A stretch of DNA of 64,000 bases from positions 1 through 64,000 of the forward strand of contig JAUUZY010000001.1 of assembly GCA_030592015.1 (NCBI GenBank). The letters are read 5' to 3'. The position numbers and the translations under genes are program-made. Source of the stretch: Candidatus Peregrinibacteria bacterium (GTDB lineage: Bacteria > Patescibacteriota > Gracilibacteria > UBA1369 > LOWO2-01-FULL-3). This document shows, one piece after another, positions 1 to 7,751 of the stretch; the first letter of the stretch is position 1, and each line of letters opens with the position of its first letter. The notes under the pieces were generated by a model. It ran no database searches, had not been told where the DNA came from, and was given only the letters and a program-made list of their open reading frames with translations.

Positions 1-41
1 GATGTAATGGAAGATTACTTCATAGTAGTTCCAGAACTCAG

Positions 42-632
42 TTAGAAGAACTTGTGCTTAAAAACAGGCCTGTGCTCACGCACACCATTCATAAGCTTTG
101 AGAACGCAATAAGACCATGCTCAAAGGTTCTTTCTGAAAACAACCCACTACACACAGCATTAAGCAAAAAGTCCAAAACTTTAGCCCAATTTTCATCATA
201 TTTGCCCTTCCAGATACCAAGAACTTTCCTAACAAAATCCGCACCACGTGCCTTCATAGCAATCACATACCTATCACGGTGCTCAATCACATGTAAAAGC
301 AGATTGTCATTTGCAATTACAATAAAATCAAAAATTTTCTCCCACGAATCATCATATTTTGCAGCAGTAACCTCCAATATATCTCTCAAATGAGTCATCC
401 CATGCTTGATATACGTATCATCAAAGAAACTCGGACTAAAATTAACGCATTTCTGCAATAAATCCTTTTCAAAAATCAAATAATCAAAGATCACCTGCCA
501 ATCATCCTCTGAAACCTTAAGATACTCTTTCAAAGAAGTCGGCCCATGTACAATATAACTTTCTATAACAAAATCCTCCCTACCAAAGACATGTTTCTTC
601 AATACTCTATTTTTCTCTGATTTGTGCGGCAT
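42..632 (-). CDS. Hypothetical protein with about 52-residue internal repeats
   Basis: This 196-aa protein matches no family I recognise. It has at least three tandem repeats. Each carries a Tyr/Met-x-x-x-Gly element, then D-D/E-x-W, then a hydrophobic 'FDF/FDYL' helix. The repeat tryptophans fall at residues 45, 97 and 149, exactly 52 apart, and a partial fourth unit (HG near residue 172) closes the protein. No signal peptide or membrane segment is seen, so it is probably a cytoplasmic helical-repeat scaffold. I chose the ATG at 632 over a TTG at 656, because a consensus promoter (TATAAT at 665-670) would start transcription close to 656. Divergent from the efflux operon. Confidence 0.7.
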   Translation of the reverse strand: MPHKSEKNRVLKKHVFGREDFVIESYIVHGPTSLKEYLKVSEDDWQVIFDYLIFEKDLLQKCVNFSPSFFDDTYIKHGMTHLRDILEVTAAKYDDSWEKIFDFIVIANDNLLLHVIEHRDRYVIAMKARGADFVRKVLGIWKGKYDENWAKVLDFLLNAVCSGLFSERTFEHGLIAFSKLMNGVREHRPVFKHKFF

Positions 633-664
633 AAGTCTTAGATTAGTGTTTACCAAAGCTGTGG

Positions 665-692
665 ATTATATACAGATTCAAGATTTTGTCAA
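665..692 (-). promoter_or_regulatory. Sigma-70 promoter for the repeat-protein gene
   Basis: On the minus strand, TTGACA (687-692) is followed after 16 bp by a perfect TATAAT (665-670). The predicted start of transcription is near 658, giving a leader of about 26 nt to the ATG at 632. Confidence 0.7.
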
Positions 693-714
693 GGGGGTGA
701 TATAAACAAAGATC

Positions 715-728
715 TCGTCCCGGGACGA
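715..728. promoter_or_regulatory. Perfect 14-bp palindrome, possible operator
   Basis: TCGTCCCGGGACGA is a perfect, loop-free, GC-rich palindrome in AT-rich intergenic DNA. It lies between two divergent promoters, 27 bp upstream of the -35 box of the efflux operon and 22 bp from the -35 box of the opposite gene. A dimeric repressor or activator site is a reasonable guess. The regulator is not identifiable here. Confidence 0.4.
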
Positions 729-755
729 AAAAGGAAGAGCGAGTCCATCTTAGCC

Positions 756-784
756 TTGACAGATTCATCATTTTGAGCGATAAT
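756..784 (+). promoter_or_regulatory. Sigma-70 promoter of the efflux operon
   Basis: TTGACA (756-761), a 17-bp spacer and GATAAT (779-784). Transcription should begin near 791. This rules out a TTG codon at 773, which lies inside the promoter, and fixes the start of the adaptor gene at the ATG at 821. Confidence 0.75.
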
Positions 785-820
785 TCATCGCTATCAATCG
801 AATCACATAAATCAACGAAA

Positions 821-2317
821 ATGTTCAAGATTAAAGCAATTAGCCTAATAGTACTTACAACATTCATTTTTTCTGCATGCGAACTGGAGAATCCTTTTGC
901 AAAAGAAGAAGAAACACCTATAGAAACAGTAAAAACAGAGAAAATAGCGCGATTTATAGAGAAAAATATCGATAAGGAAGACACTTTCACCCTAGGAGAG
1001 GATAAAGCAGAGATAATATTCACCTCTACAGGCACAGCAAGCGCATCAAACACAGCGCATGTAATTCCTCAAACAAGCGGTGAAATCACTGAAATGAAGG
1101 TAGAAATCGGAGATAGCGTAAATGAGAACACTCCCCTATTCACATTAGGGAATTCTTTGAGTACTACAATCAATGCAATTCAGTACCAATCAGCGCTAGA
1201 TAGCCTAAATATCGCTCAACAATCACAAAACTTAACTGCAATTTCAGCAGAAACAACAATAAATGCAGCCCAAATTGGACTGGCAATGACAAGAGACGTA
1301 TACCAAAATACTCTAACTACAAAGATAAACGCTAAAAGAATATTCGAAGAACAATTAAAAAGCGTAGATCTTGCACTTGAAACTGCCGAAGACAATTACG
1401 AAGATGTAAGAGATGCCTACAATGACGCAAAAGACGCCCTAGAAGACGCTGAAGACAGCGGCATTACAGAAGCAATAATCGCAGCTGAAGCACGGCTGGA
1501 AGGAGCAAAAATGGCCAAAGACAATGCAAGGTTTGGAGCAGAACAAGCAGAAAACAGCATTGGGCAAATAGAAGAAAACTATTACGCACAAGTTGATCAA
1601 TTGGATTTTGCTATAGAAAGTGCCTATACACAAGAAAAATCGGCTGAAACACAACTGATAGCAGCTCAAAATGCGACTACTCAACAAGAGCTAGGAGCAA
1701 TAAACCAGGTGCTACAAGCAGAAATGGCTGCTCAAATAGCCAGAGTAAACGCTGATATAAACACAGTAAAAGCACCAATTAGCGGAATAGTTACCGAAAT
1801 CCTCGTAAAAGAAGGGAATTTCGTAAATCCGGGACAAGCGGTAATAAAAATATCTCAAACAGATACCCTATTGATAAAGACTCAAATCAACCAATCTGAA
1901 GCAAGATTGATCACAGTAGGTAGCGAAGTGGAGCTGGAAAACGACAACGGCACAACCACAGGACTAATTACTTCAATTAATCCGACACTAAATCAAATGA
2001 CAAAAAAGGTAGAACTCGAAATAGAAACAGGAGCAAACAGCAAAATTGTTTCCGGAGATTTCCTTAGAGTAAATTTCAGTCCAAAGATAAGAAAACAAAT
2101 TTTCATTCCTCTAAACAGTATATTTATAAAAGAAGGAAAAAAATTCGTACGAGTCATAACAAGTAAAAACGAAATAGATCACAAAGAAATAACTGTAGCA
2201 GATATAATGGGCGAATTCGCAAAAATTCAGTCAGGACTAGATGGCGATGAAACTATTGTAAAAGCATCTACAACATTTCTAGACGAAGGAGATAAAGTAA
2301 AAATTGCTAGCAAATAA
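821..2317 (+). CDS. HlyD/AcrA-type membrane-fusion lipoprotein (efflux adaptor)
   Basis: Periplasmic-adaptor-type subunit that would partner the RND pump encoded 5 bp downstream. The 498-aa product begins with a hydrophobic signal and a lipobox (FSAC, Cys20), so it should be lipid-anchored. A first half-lipoyl segment (GEITEMKVEIGDSV) is followed by a long Ala/Glu-rich coiled-coil hairpin of about 200 residues. The second half-lipoyl segment (APISGIVTEILVKEGNFV) and beta-barrel-like domains come after it. The order lipoyl, hairpin, lipoyl, barrel is diagnostic of the family. The start is set by the promoter at 756-784 and the signal peptide. No TolC-like outer-membrane partner is in the window, which fits a cell with one membrane. 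Substrate unknown. Confidence 0.9.
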   Translation: MFKIKAISLIVLTTFIFSACELENPFAKEEETPIETVKTEKIARFIEKNIDKEDTFTLGEDKAEIIFTSTGTASASNTAHVIPQTSGEITEMKVEIGDSVNENTPLFTLGNSLSTTINAIQYQSALDSLNIAQQSQNLTAISAETTINAAQIGLAMTRDVYQNTLTTKINAKRIFEEQLKSVDLALETAEDNYEDVRDAYNDAKDALEDAEDSGITEAIIAAEARLEGAKMAKDNARFGAEQAENSIGQIEENYYAQVDQLDFAIESAYTQEKSAETQLIAAQNATTQQELGAINQVLQAEMAAQIARVNADINTVKAPISGIVTEILVKEGNFVNPGQAVIKISQTDTLLIKTQINQSEARLITVGSEVELENDNGTTTGLITSINPTLNQMTKKVELEIETGANSKIVSGDFLRVNFSPKIRKQIFIPLNSIFIKEGKKFVRVITSKNEIDHKEITVADIMGEFAKIQSGLDGDETIVKASTTFLDEGDKVKIASK

Positions 2318-2322
2318 TTCTT

Positions 2323-5300
2323 ATGACAGAAAAAGATCAAGAAAAACTAGCAAAGATAAAAAATAGCCCATGGTCATTCTTCATAAACAGAAGACCTGTA
2401 GCCTGGTTATTGGTTATCGCCATAATAGCCTTTGGACTTACAGCTGTTATGGGATTGCCTCGTGAAATGCAACCTGAGATAGACATCCCCATTGCATCAG
2501 TAGCAACAATGCTTCCTGGTGCAAGCCCGAGTGACACTGAGTCATTAATAACAGAGCCGCTAGAAAAAGAAATTGCCACAATTTCGGATATAAAAAGTTT
2601 AAGCTCAAGTTCAGGGTTCGGATCATCAATTATAATGATAGAATTTGAAGCTAACACTGACCTAACTCAAGCAATTCAAGAACTAAAAGACGCAGTAGAC
2701 AAAGGAAAAAGTGAACTGCCGGAAGATGCTACAGAACCAATGGTTGTAAGGGCAGAAGCAAATGAATTTTCTATCATCACTTTTTCATTAATCGGTGATC
2801 GACCACTTTATGAGCTCACTGAAATTGCAGAAACCATCCAGGATGAACTGGAAAAAATATCAGGAGTCTCCTCTATCGATCTTGTGGGAGGACAGAAAAA
2901 AGAAATAAGAGTAACTCTGGATCAAAAGAAAGTAGAAGGCTTTGGATTAAATATTCAAGACATTTCAAGCATAATAAAACTTTCAAACCACAATCTTCCA
3001 ATAGGAATAACACAAATAGAGAACCTTAACTATTCAATCCGTGTAGATAATTTATATAAAGATTTAAGTGAAATCAGAGACATTCCAATCATAACGATAA
3101 ATCAAACTAGCCCTCCAACAACTATTTTTCTAAAAGACATAGCGAGCGTAGAAGAACTTTATCCGGACGAAAGCCGAATTACAAAATTTTCAATAGACGG
3201 ACAAGAATCAAAAAGAACTATCTCGTTAAGAGTAAATAAAAAAAGCGGAACTAATTTAATAGAAATCGCAGATGCATCAAAAGAAAAAATTGAGGAATTA
3301 CAAAATTCTGAACTTATACCAGATGATGTAGAAATTAGTGTAAGCAACGATAATTCATTTTTCATAAGAACAGATTTGGGAATCCTTACAAAAAATGGGA
3401 TACAAACAACAGGACTAATCATATTACTTTTATTCCTTGCACTCGGACTAAAAGAAGGACTAATAGCAGGGCTATCAATCCCCCTAACCTTCCTTGTTGC
3501 ATTTATAATAATGGATCTAACAGGAAGTACCATAAACAGTCTTTCACTATTTTCATTAGTGATAGCACTCGGACTGATGGTAGACACAGCCATAGTGATA
3601 ATGGAAGGAATACACGAAAACCTAAAAAAAGGATATACACCAAAGGAGTCCGCCATGTTGTCTGTAGACACATATAAATGGCCATTAATTGCAGGAACAT
3701 TAACAACTATATTTGCATTCGTGCCAATGTTACTTGTTAGTGGAATGCTTGGGCAATTTCTAAAAACTTTGCCAATCACAATTTCAGCAGCATTGTTTGG
3801 ATCACTTTTTATATCATTAACTATTGGTCCTTCAATCTCTGTAAAATTTCTAAAAACCAAGAGTACAAAAAAATACACAAGTATTTTGGAACCAATGTTT
3901 AAATGGATTGGAAAAATGTTTCATAAATTTATCCATGGATTAATAAAAAGAAGAATTTTTAGATTCCTAACAATATTAATATCGTTAGTACTTTTCGCAG
4001 CCAGTATGGCCCTACCTATAACAGGTCAACTTGCAGTAGAAATGTTCCCCAAAACCGACGTTCCATATTTTATAGTAGACATAGAAGCTCCAAAGGGAAT
4101 AATTATTGAAGAAACAGAAAAGGCCACAGAAAAAGCTGAAGAAATAGTATATAACATTCCGGAAGTTAAAAGCTTCCTTACAATAATCGGATCAAGCCAA
4201 GCACAAGCATATACGGACATTATTGAAGTAGGAGGTGGAACAAGCTCGAATGTTGCAAACATAACAGTAAATCTTATTCCATCGGAAGAAAGAGAAAAAC
4301 GAAGTTATGAAATAAGTGAAGAATTGAGAAAAGAATTCAAGAAAATAACTGATTCAAAAATAACAATCAGAGAAATAACTGAAGGTCCACCAACAGAAGC
4401 TCCAATAAACATAAAAATAAATGGAGAAGAATTGGATGTACTACAAGAAATAGCTACAAAAGTTGAAGAAATAATAGAAAGTATTCCGGAAACTACAAAT
4501 ATAAATACTACACTCACACCAGGGCTAAATGAATTTAAATTTACATTAGATAGAAATAAACTCTCATACCACGGACTATCTGCTATGCAAGTTTCAGGCA
4601 CCATAAGAAACGCATTGCAAGGAATCAACTCCACAGAAATAAAACTTGGAGGTGAAGAATTGGATATAATTGTGAAATACGATCTATTAGGAAAAAACAA
4701 CACAACAGTTGTCTCAATCGATGAATTGAAAAATTTCAAAATACAAAGTCCAAAAGGATACGCAGTAAGCCTGGGAGAACTTGGAAACTATGAATTGGGA
4801 GAAAGCCTATCATCTATATCTCGTGAAGAACAAAAAAGAGTAGTGAAAGTAAGAAGTGATGTAACAAAAGATGGAAACGCAGTAGCAATCACAAAAGAAA
4901 TTCAAGAAAAACTGGAAGACTACGAAATACCAAAAGGGTATGAATTGCAATTTGCAGGTGACCTGGACGATATCGCACAATCATTCAACGAACTATATAT
5001 ATCAATGAGCGTAGGAATATTGCTTATAATATTCACATTGGTGCTAATGTTCAATTCCTTCAAACAACCATTCATAGTAATATTCACGTTACCACTCGCA
5101 CTTATAGGAGTATTCCCGGGACTTATGTCAGTAGGACTAAACCTATCCTTCCCAGCGTTCTTAGGAGTCGTAGCGCTATCAGGAGTAGTGGTAAACGATG
5201 CAATAGTATTGATTGATCGAATAAACAATAACCGTAAAGAAGGCATAGAATTCAAAGAAGCTATTGCAGAAGCAGCCAACGCAAGACTACAACCGATAGT

Positions 5301-5511
5301 AATGACAACTATCACAACAGTAGTAGGAATCTTACCTCTCGCAATCAGTAATGAATTTTGGGCGGGACTTGGATTTTCACTCGTATTCGGTCTTTCTTGC
5401 GCAACAATGCTTACACTAGTAGTAATGCCTGTTCTTTATTACATGCTGGAAGTTAGACAAGACAGAAAGATGCAAAAGCTTAAGCAACAGCGCTTCCAAA
5501 ATGACGTCTAA
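2323..5511 (+). CDS. RND-family efflux transporter (AcrB/MexB type)
   Basis: A 1062-aa proton-driven inner-membrane exporter, normal length for HAE-type RND pumps. It shows the duplicated layout: an N-terminal helix near residues 28-46, a large extracytoplasmic loop, a helix cluster with the TM4 motif GLMVDTAIVIME, a second loop, and a C-terminal cluster with SGVVVNDAIVLID. In the TM4 motif the usual Asp-Asp proton-relay pair is Asp421-Thr422, so one acidic residue is missing, as in divergent RND branches. It forms an operon with the lipoprotein adaptor, and its 3' end overlaps the convergent gene by 32 bp. Substrate specificity cannot be read from the sequence. Confidence 0.93.
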   Translation: MTEKDQEKLAKIKNSPWSFFINRRPVAWLLVIAIIAFGLTAVMGLPREMQPEIDIPIASVATMLPGASPSDTESLITEPLEKEIATISDIKSLSSSSGFGSSIIMIEFEANTDLTQAIQELKDAVDKGKSELPEDATEPMVVRAEANEFSIITFSLIGDRPLYELTEIAETIQDELEKISGVSSIDLVGGQKKEIRVTLDQKKVEGFGLNIQDISSIIKLSNHNLPIGITQIENLNYSIRVDNLYKDLSEIRDIPIITINQTSPPTTIFLKDIASVEELYPDESRITKFSIDGQESKRTISLRVNKKSGTNLIEIADASKEKIEELQNSELIPDDVEISVSNDNSFFIRTDLGILTKNGIQTTGLIILLLFLALGLKEGLIAGLSIPLTFLVAFIIMDLTGSTINSLSLFSLVIALGLMVDTAIVIMEGIHENLKKGYTPKESAMLSVDTYKWPLIAGTLTTIFAFVPMLLVSGMLGQFLKTLPITISAALFGSLFISLTIGPSISVKFLKTKSTKKYTSILEPMFKWIGKMFHKFIHGLIKRRIFRFLTILISLVLFAASMALPITGQLAVEMFPKTDVPYFIVDIEAPKGIIIEETEKATEKAEEIVYNIPEVKSFLTIIGSSQAQAYTDIIEVGGGTSSNVANITVNLIPSEEREKRSYEISEELRKEFKKITDSKITIREITEGPPTEAPINIKINGEELDVLQEIATKVEEIIESIPETTNINTTLTPGLNEFKFTLDRNKLSYHGLSAMQVSGTIRNALQGINSTEIKLGGEELDIIVKYDLLGKNNTTVVSIDELKNFKIQSPKGYAVSLGELGNYELGESLSSISREEQKRVVKVRSDVTKDGNAVAITKEIQEKLEDYEIPKGYELQFAGDLDDIAQSFNELYISMSVGILLIIFTLVLMFNSFKQPFIVIFTLPLALIGVFPGLMSVGLNLSFPAFLGVVALSGVVVNDAIVLIDRINNNRKEGIEFKEAIAEAANARLQPIVMTTITTVVGILPLAISNEFWAGLGFSLVFGLSCATMLTLVVMPVLYYMLEVRQDRKMQKLKQQRFQNDV

Positions 5512-7672
5512 AGTCCCCACCACGTTTTGAATCGTTTAGATTATCCGTAACAAGAGAAGACACGGTTGCAAAACGAATTGTGTTCCATGGAGGAGCATAT
5601 TTATTTTGTCTTTTGGACAAGAAATAGGCTAGAGGTAATTCATTCACCTTAGAACCACGATCCCTTGTACACAAGGTAGAGCCACTCTTACGAGAGTAAC
5701 CAGATGGGACCTCTTTTCCCATAGCAACAGTAATTCTCCTAGGTCGTACATCAACACCGGAATGATTTATCATTATCGTTCCATCAGGCTCTTTATAAAT
5801 CCAAAACACATGATCCCAAAAATCCGCAACCGCAGCCTCACCTACAGCCAAATGTCTTCCAACAAGCGCATCTACATTTCCTGGCGTAACTTTCTCTCTC
5901 AAAACAGTCTCACTTGAAGCAGACAAATTTCGAATATAATGCGACTTATCCCCCCATTTATAATTACTGGCATACCTTCTTTTGTTCTTTTGCCTTCCAC
6001 TCAAGACAGCAAAAGGAAGCCCTGCAGATACAGCCATAGCATGGCCCACACATTTATTAGGTATCGTCCATTTAGTATCATCTGCACTTTTAATAGTAAC
6101 CCTATCACTATAAGCTTTCCCTTGTCTTGATTCCATATTGCTATAGAGTTTTCTCAAAATTTTCACATTCAAATTTCTTTTATAACTAGACATATTTCTC
6201 GCAGTTGGCGAATTTAGAAATGCCCTAATTCTTTTCTCCACCCTAGCTCTACTTTCCCTAGACCCAATAGCAAGATCATTCTCATCATATCTAAGTTCAC
6301 CCCTATAATCCTGTCTTAACTCCTTCCCTTTCTCTCTTCCTCTCCTTCTTGGAGGCTTAGATTTTTCACGCTGCTTTCTAACTCTCGCAGGAGCAGATTT
6401 TTTTTCATACCTCACTGCCTTCTTCGCCCCATTTTTCTTTTTATAATTCAAAATAACACCGGGAAATTTATTATATTCATCTATAATCTTCAAAATAGAT
6501 TTTTCAGGCATTTCCTTGTACTCATTGAACAATGCAAAACGATCCAAGGCATAGCTTACAAAATCCACACTGTAATGTCCCCCTTCAATCGCACTACCAT
6601 TAGAAGCTTCATATCTATTTTCTGCATTTTGAATATAACGACCTGCAATATGCAAAAACTCCTCAGGATCACTAATAGAATTCTCACTATCCTCCTTTAT
6701 CTCAGATACTACAGCCTTCAAAAAATATGGATCAACCATAAAGTCTCTCGCAGTTTTCAAAATATCTTTCTCCTCAATCTTGCTATGGTCAGTAGTAAAT
6801 CTTCTTTTTAACTCTTCATCCGGAGAATAATTTTTGTCCTCTTTGCCAATTGTCACTCTAGTTCCTGTACTTATCGCTAAATATCGACCATTAGAATAGA
6901 AGCCCTGACTTCCCCTTCTCTGATAAGTCCTATTTCCAACAGTCAATTCACGAATAGAAGGAGGCATCACATCTCCAAGTCCAACCTGATAATACAAGGC
7001 ATCATTAGAACCAAAGTTGAAAACAACCAGAGTATCGGCTTTCAACTCGTTCCAAGAATGAATATTTGAAATAAGTCTTAATCGTTCCTCCAAAGGTAAC
7101 TTAAAGAAATCTTTAGGCTTAATACTTTCTCTCAAGGCCTCTAAATCCTTATACATAGCAACCTTACCCATCTTAGTCTCAATCTCCTTTAATGAATTAC
7201 TGGCCTTAGTCAAATCCAGCTTACTACCTTCAGACTCTTTATAAATTTCATGACCACCAACAATTTCAACTCCATAAGTATCACCAATATATTCAATTAA
7301 AAATTTCACCTCCTCAACTTTCTTCTTCACAGACAAAACAAACTTTTCCTTTTCCTCTGCCTCCATTCCACTAATCTGATCAAATTTTTCAGCATTTTTC
7401 TTCAAAGCCCCAAAAACAGAGTTAAAATATTTCAGACTAAAAAGACCCTTTTCCTTTTTTTCCTTAAGCTCAGGACTTTTAGTCAAATCAGAAGATATAT
7501 TCTCAGAAAGATCCTTTTTCTTATCATCAGACATAACATCAAGCTCCGCAGAGACTTTTCCTCTCTCACTTTCACTTTTATCCTTAATCTTCTTTACATC
7601 ATCATTCTTCTCCTGCTTAAGAGTTTTTTTATTCTCAGATAGTTTTTCGTTTGAATCAGCCATAGAAGACAT
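5480..7672 (-). CDS. Hypothetical 730-aa protein with possible Cys/His hydrolase domain
   Basis: Not recognised as a known family. The N-terminal 100 residues are Lys/Glu/Ser-rich and probably coiled or disordered. A middle region reads 'ARDFMVDPYFLKAVVSEIKE' then 'AGRYIQNAENRYE', faintly like lysozyme-type helices. A very basic linker (KPPRRRGREK) follows. The C-terminal part has NKCVGHAM (Cys541) and, 80 residues later, DHVFWIY (His621) followed by 'MINHSG', an arrangement like NlpC/P60 or CHAP papain folds. No signal peptide is present. I chose the ATG at 7672 (another lies at 7663), because a TTGAAA-17-TATAAT promoter ends just upstream and longer reading frames would overlap the priA start. 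Enzymatic function is inference only. Confidence 0.65.
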   Translation of the reverse strand: MSSMADSNEKLSENKKTLKQEKNDDVKKIKDKSESERGKVSAELDVMSDDKKKDLSENISSDLTKSPELKEKKEKGLFSLKYFNSVFGALKKNAEKFDQISGMEAEEKEKFVLSVKKKVEEVKFLIEYIGDTYGVEIVGGHEIYKESEGSKLDLTKASNSLKEIETKMGKVAMYKDLEALRESIKPKDFFKLPLEERLRLISNIHSWNELKADTLVVFNFGSNDALYYQVGLGDVMPPSIRELTVGNRTYQRRGSQGFYSNGRYLAISTGTRVTIGKEDKNYSPDEELKRRFTTDHSKIEEKDILKTARDFMVDPYFLKAVVSEIKEDSENSISDPEEFLHIAGRYIQNAENRYEASNGSAIEGGHYSVDFVSYALDRFALFNEYKEMPEKSILKIIDEYNKFPGVILNYKKKNGAKKAVRYEKKSAPARVRKQREKSKPPRRRGREKGKELRQDYRGELRYDENDLAIGSRESRARVEKRIRAFLNSPTARNMSSYKRNLNVKILRKLYSNMESRQGKAYSDRVTIKSADDTKWTIPNKCVGHAMAVSAGLPFAVLSGRQKNKRRYASNYKWGDKSHYIRNLSASSETVLREKVTPGNVDALVGRHLAVGEAAVADFWDHVFWIYKEPDGTIMINHSGVDVRPRRITVAMGKEVPSGYSRKSGSTLCTRDRGSKVNELPLAYFLSKRQNKYAPPWNTIRFATVSSLVTDNLNDSKRGGDFRRHFGSAVA

Positions 7673-7685
7673 ATTTAATCCCCAT

Positions 7686-7714
7686 ATTATAGCAAAAAAG
7701 CAGAAATTTTTCAA
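7686..7714 (-). promoter_or_regulatory. Sigma-70 promoter for the 730-aa protein
   Basis: On the minus strand, TTGAAA (7709-7714), 17-bp spacer, TATAAT (7686-7691). The expected transcription start near 7679 leaves a 5' leader of only about 7 nt to the ATG at 7672, or 16 nt to 7663. It is back to back with the priA promoter. Confidence 0.65.
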
Positions 7715-7717
7715 TCT

Positions 7718-7745
7718 TTGACAAAGCAGAAATACAATATATGCT
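7718..7745 (+). promoter_or_regulatory. Promoter of priA-trpS, predicted leaderless
   Basis: TTGACA (7718-7723), 16-bp spacer, TATGCT (7740-7745). The priA ATG at 7752 is only 6 bp beyond the -10 box, so transcription should start at or next to the start codon. Confidence 0.5.
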
Positions 7746-7751
7746 TCATTC

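Noticed and set aside
773-820. TTG start adding 16 residues to the adaptor protein
   Set aside because: It lies inside a TTGACA-17-GATAAT promoter and would bury the lipoprotein signal peptide.
3159-3878. 239-codon open frame opposite the RND gene
   Set aside because: It is antisense to a well-conserved gene, has no recognisable features, and such frames are expected from the strong strand composition bias.
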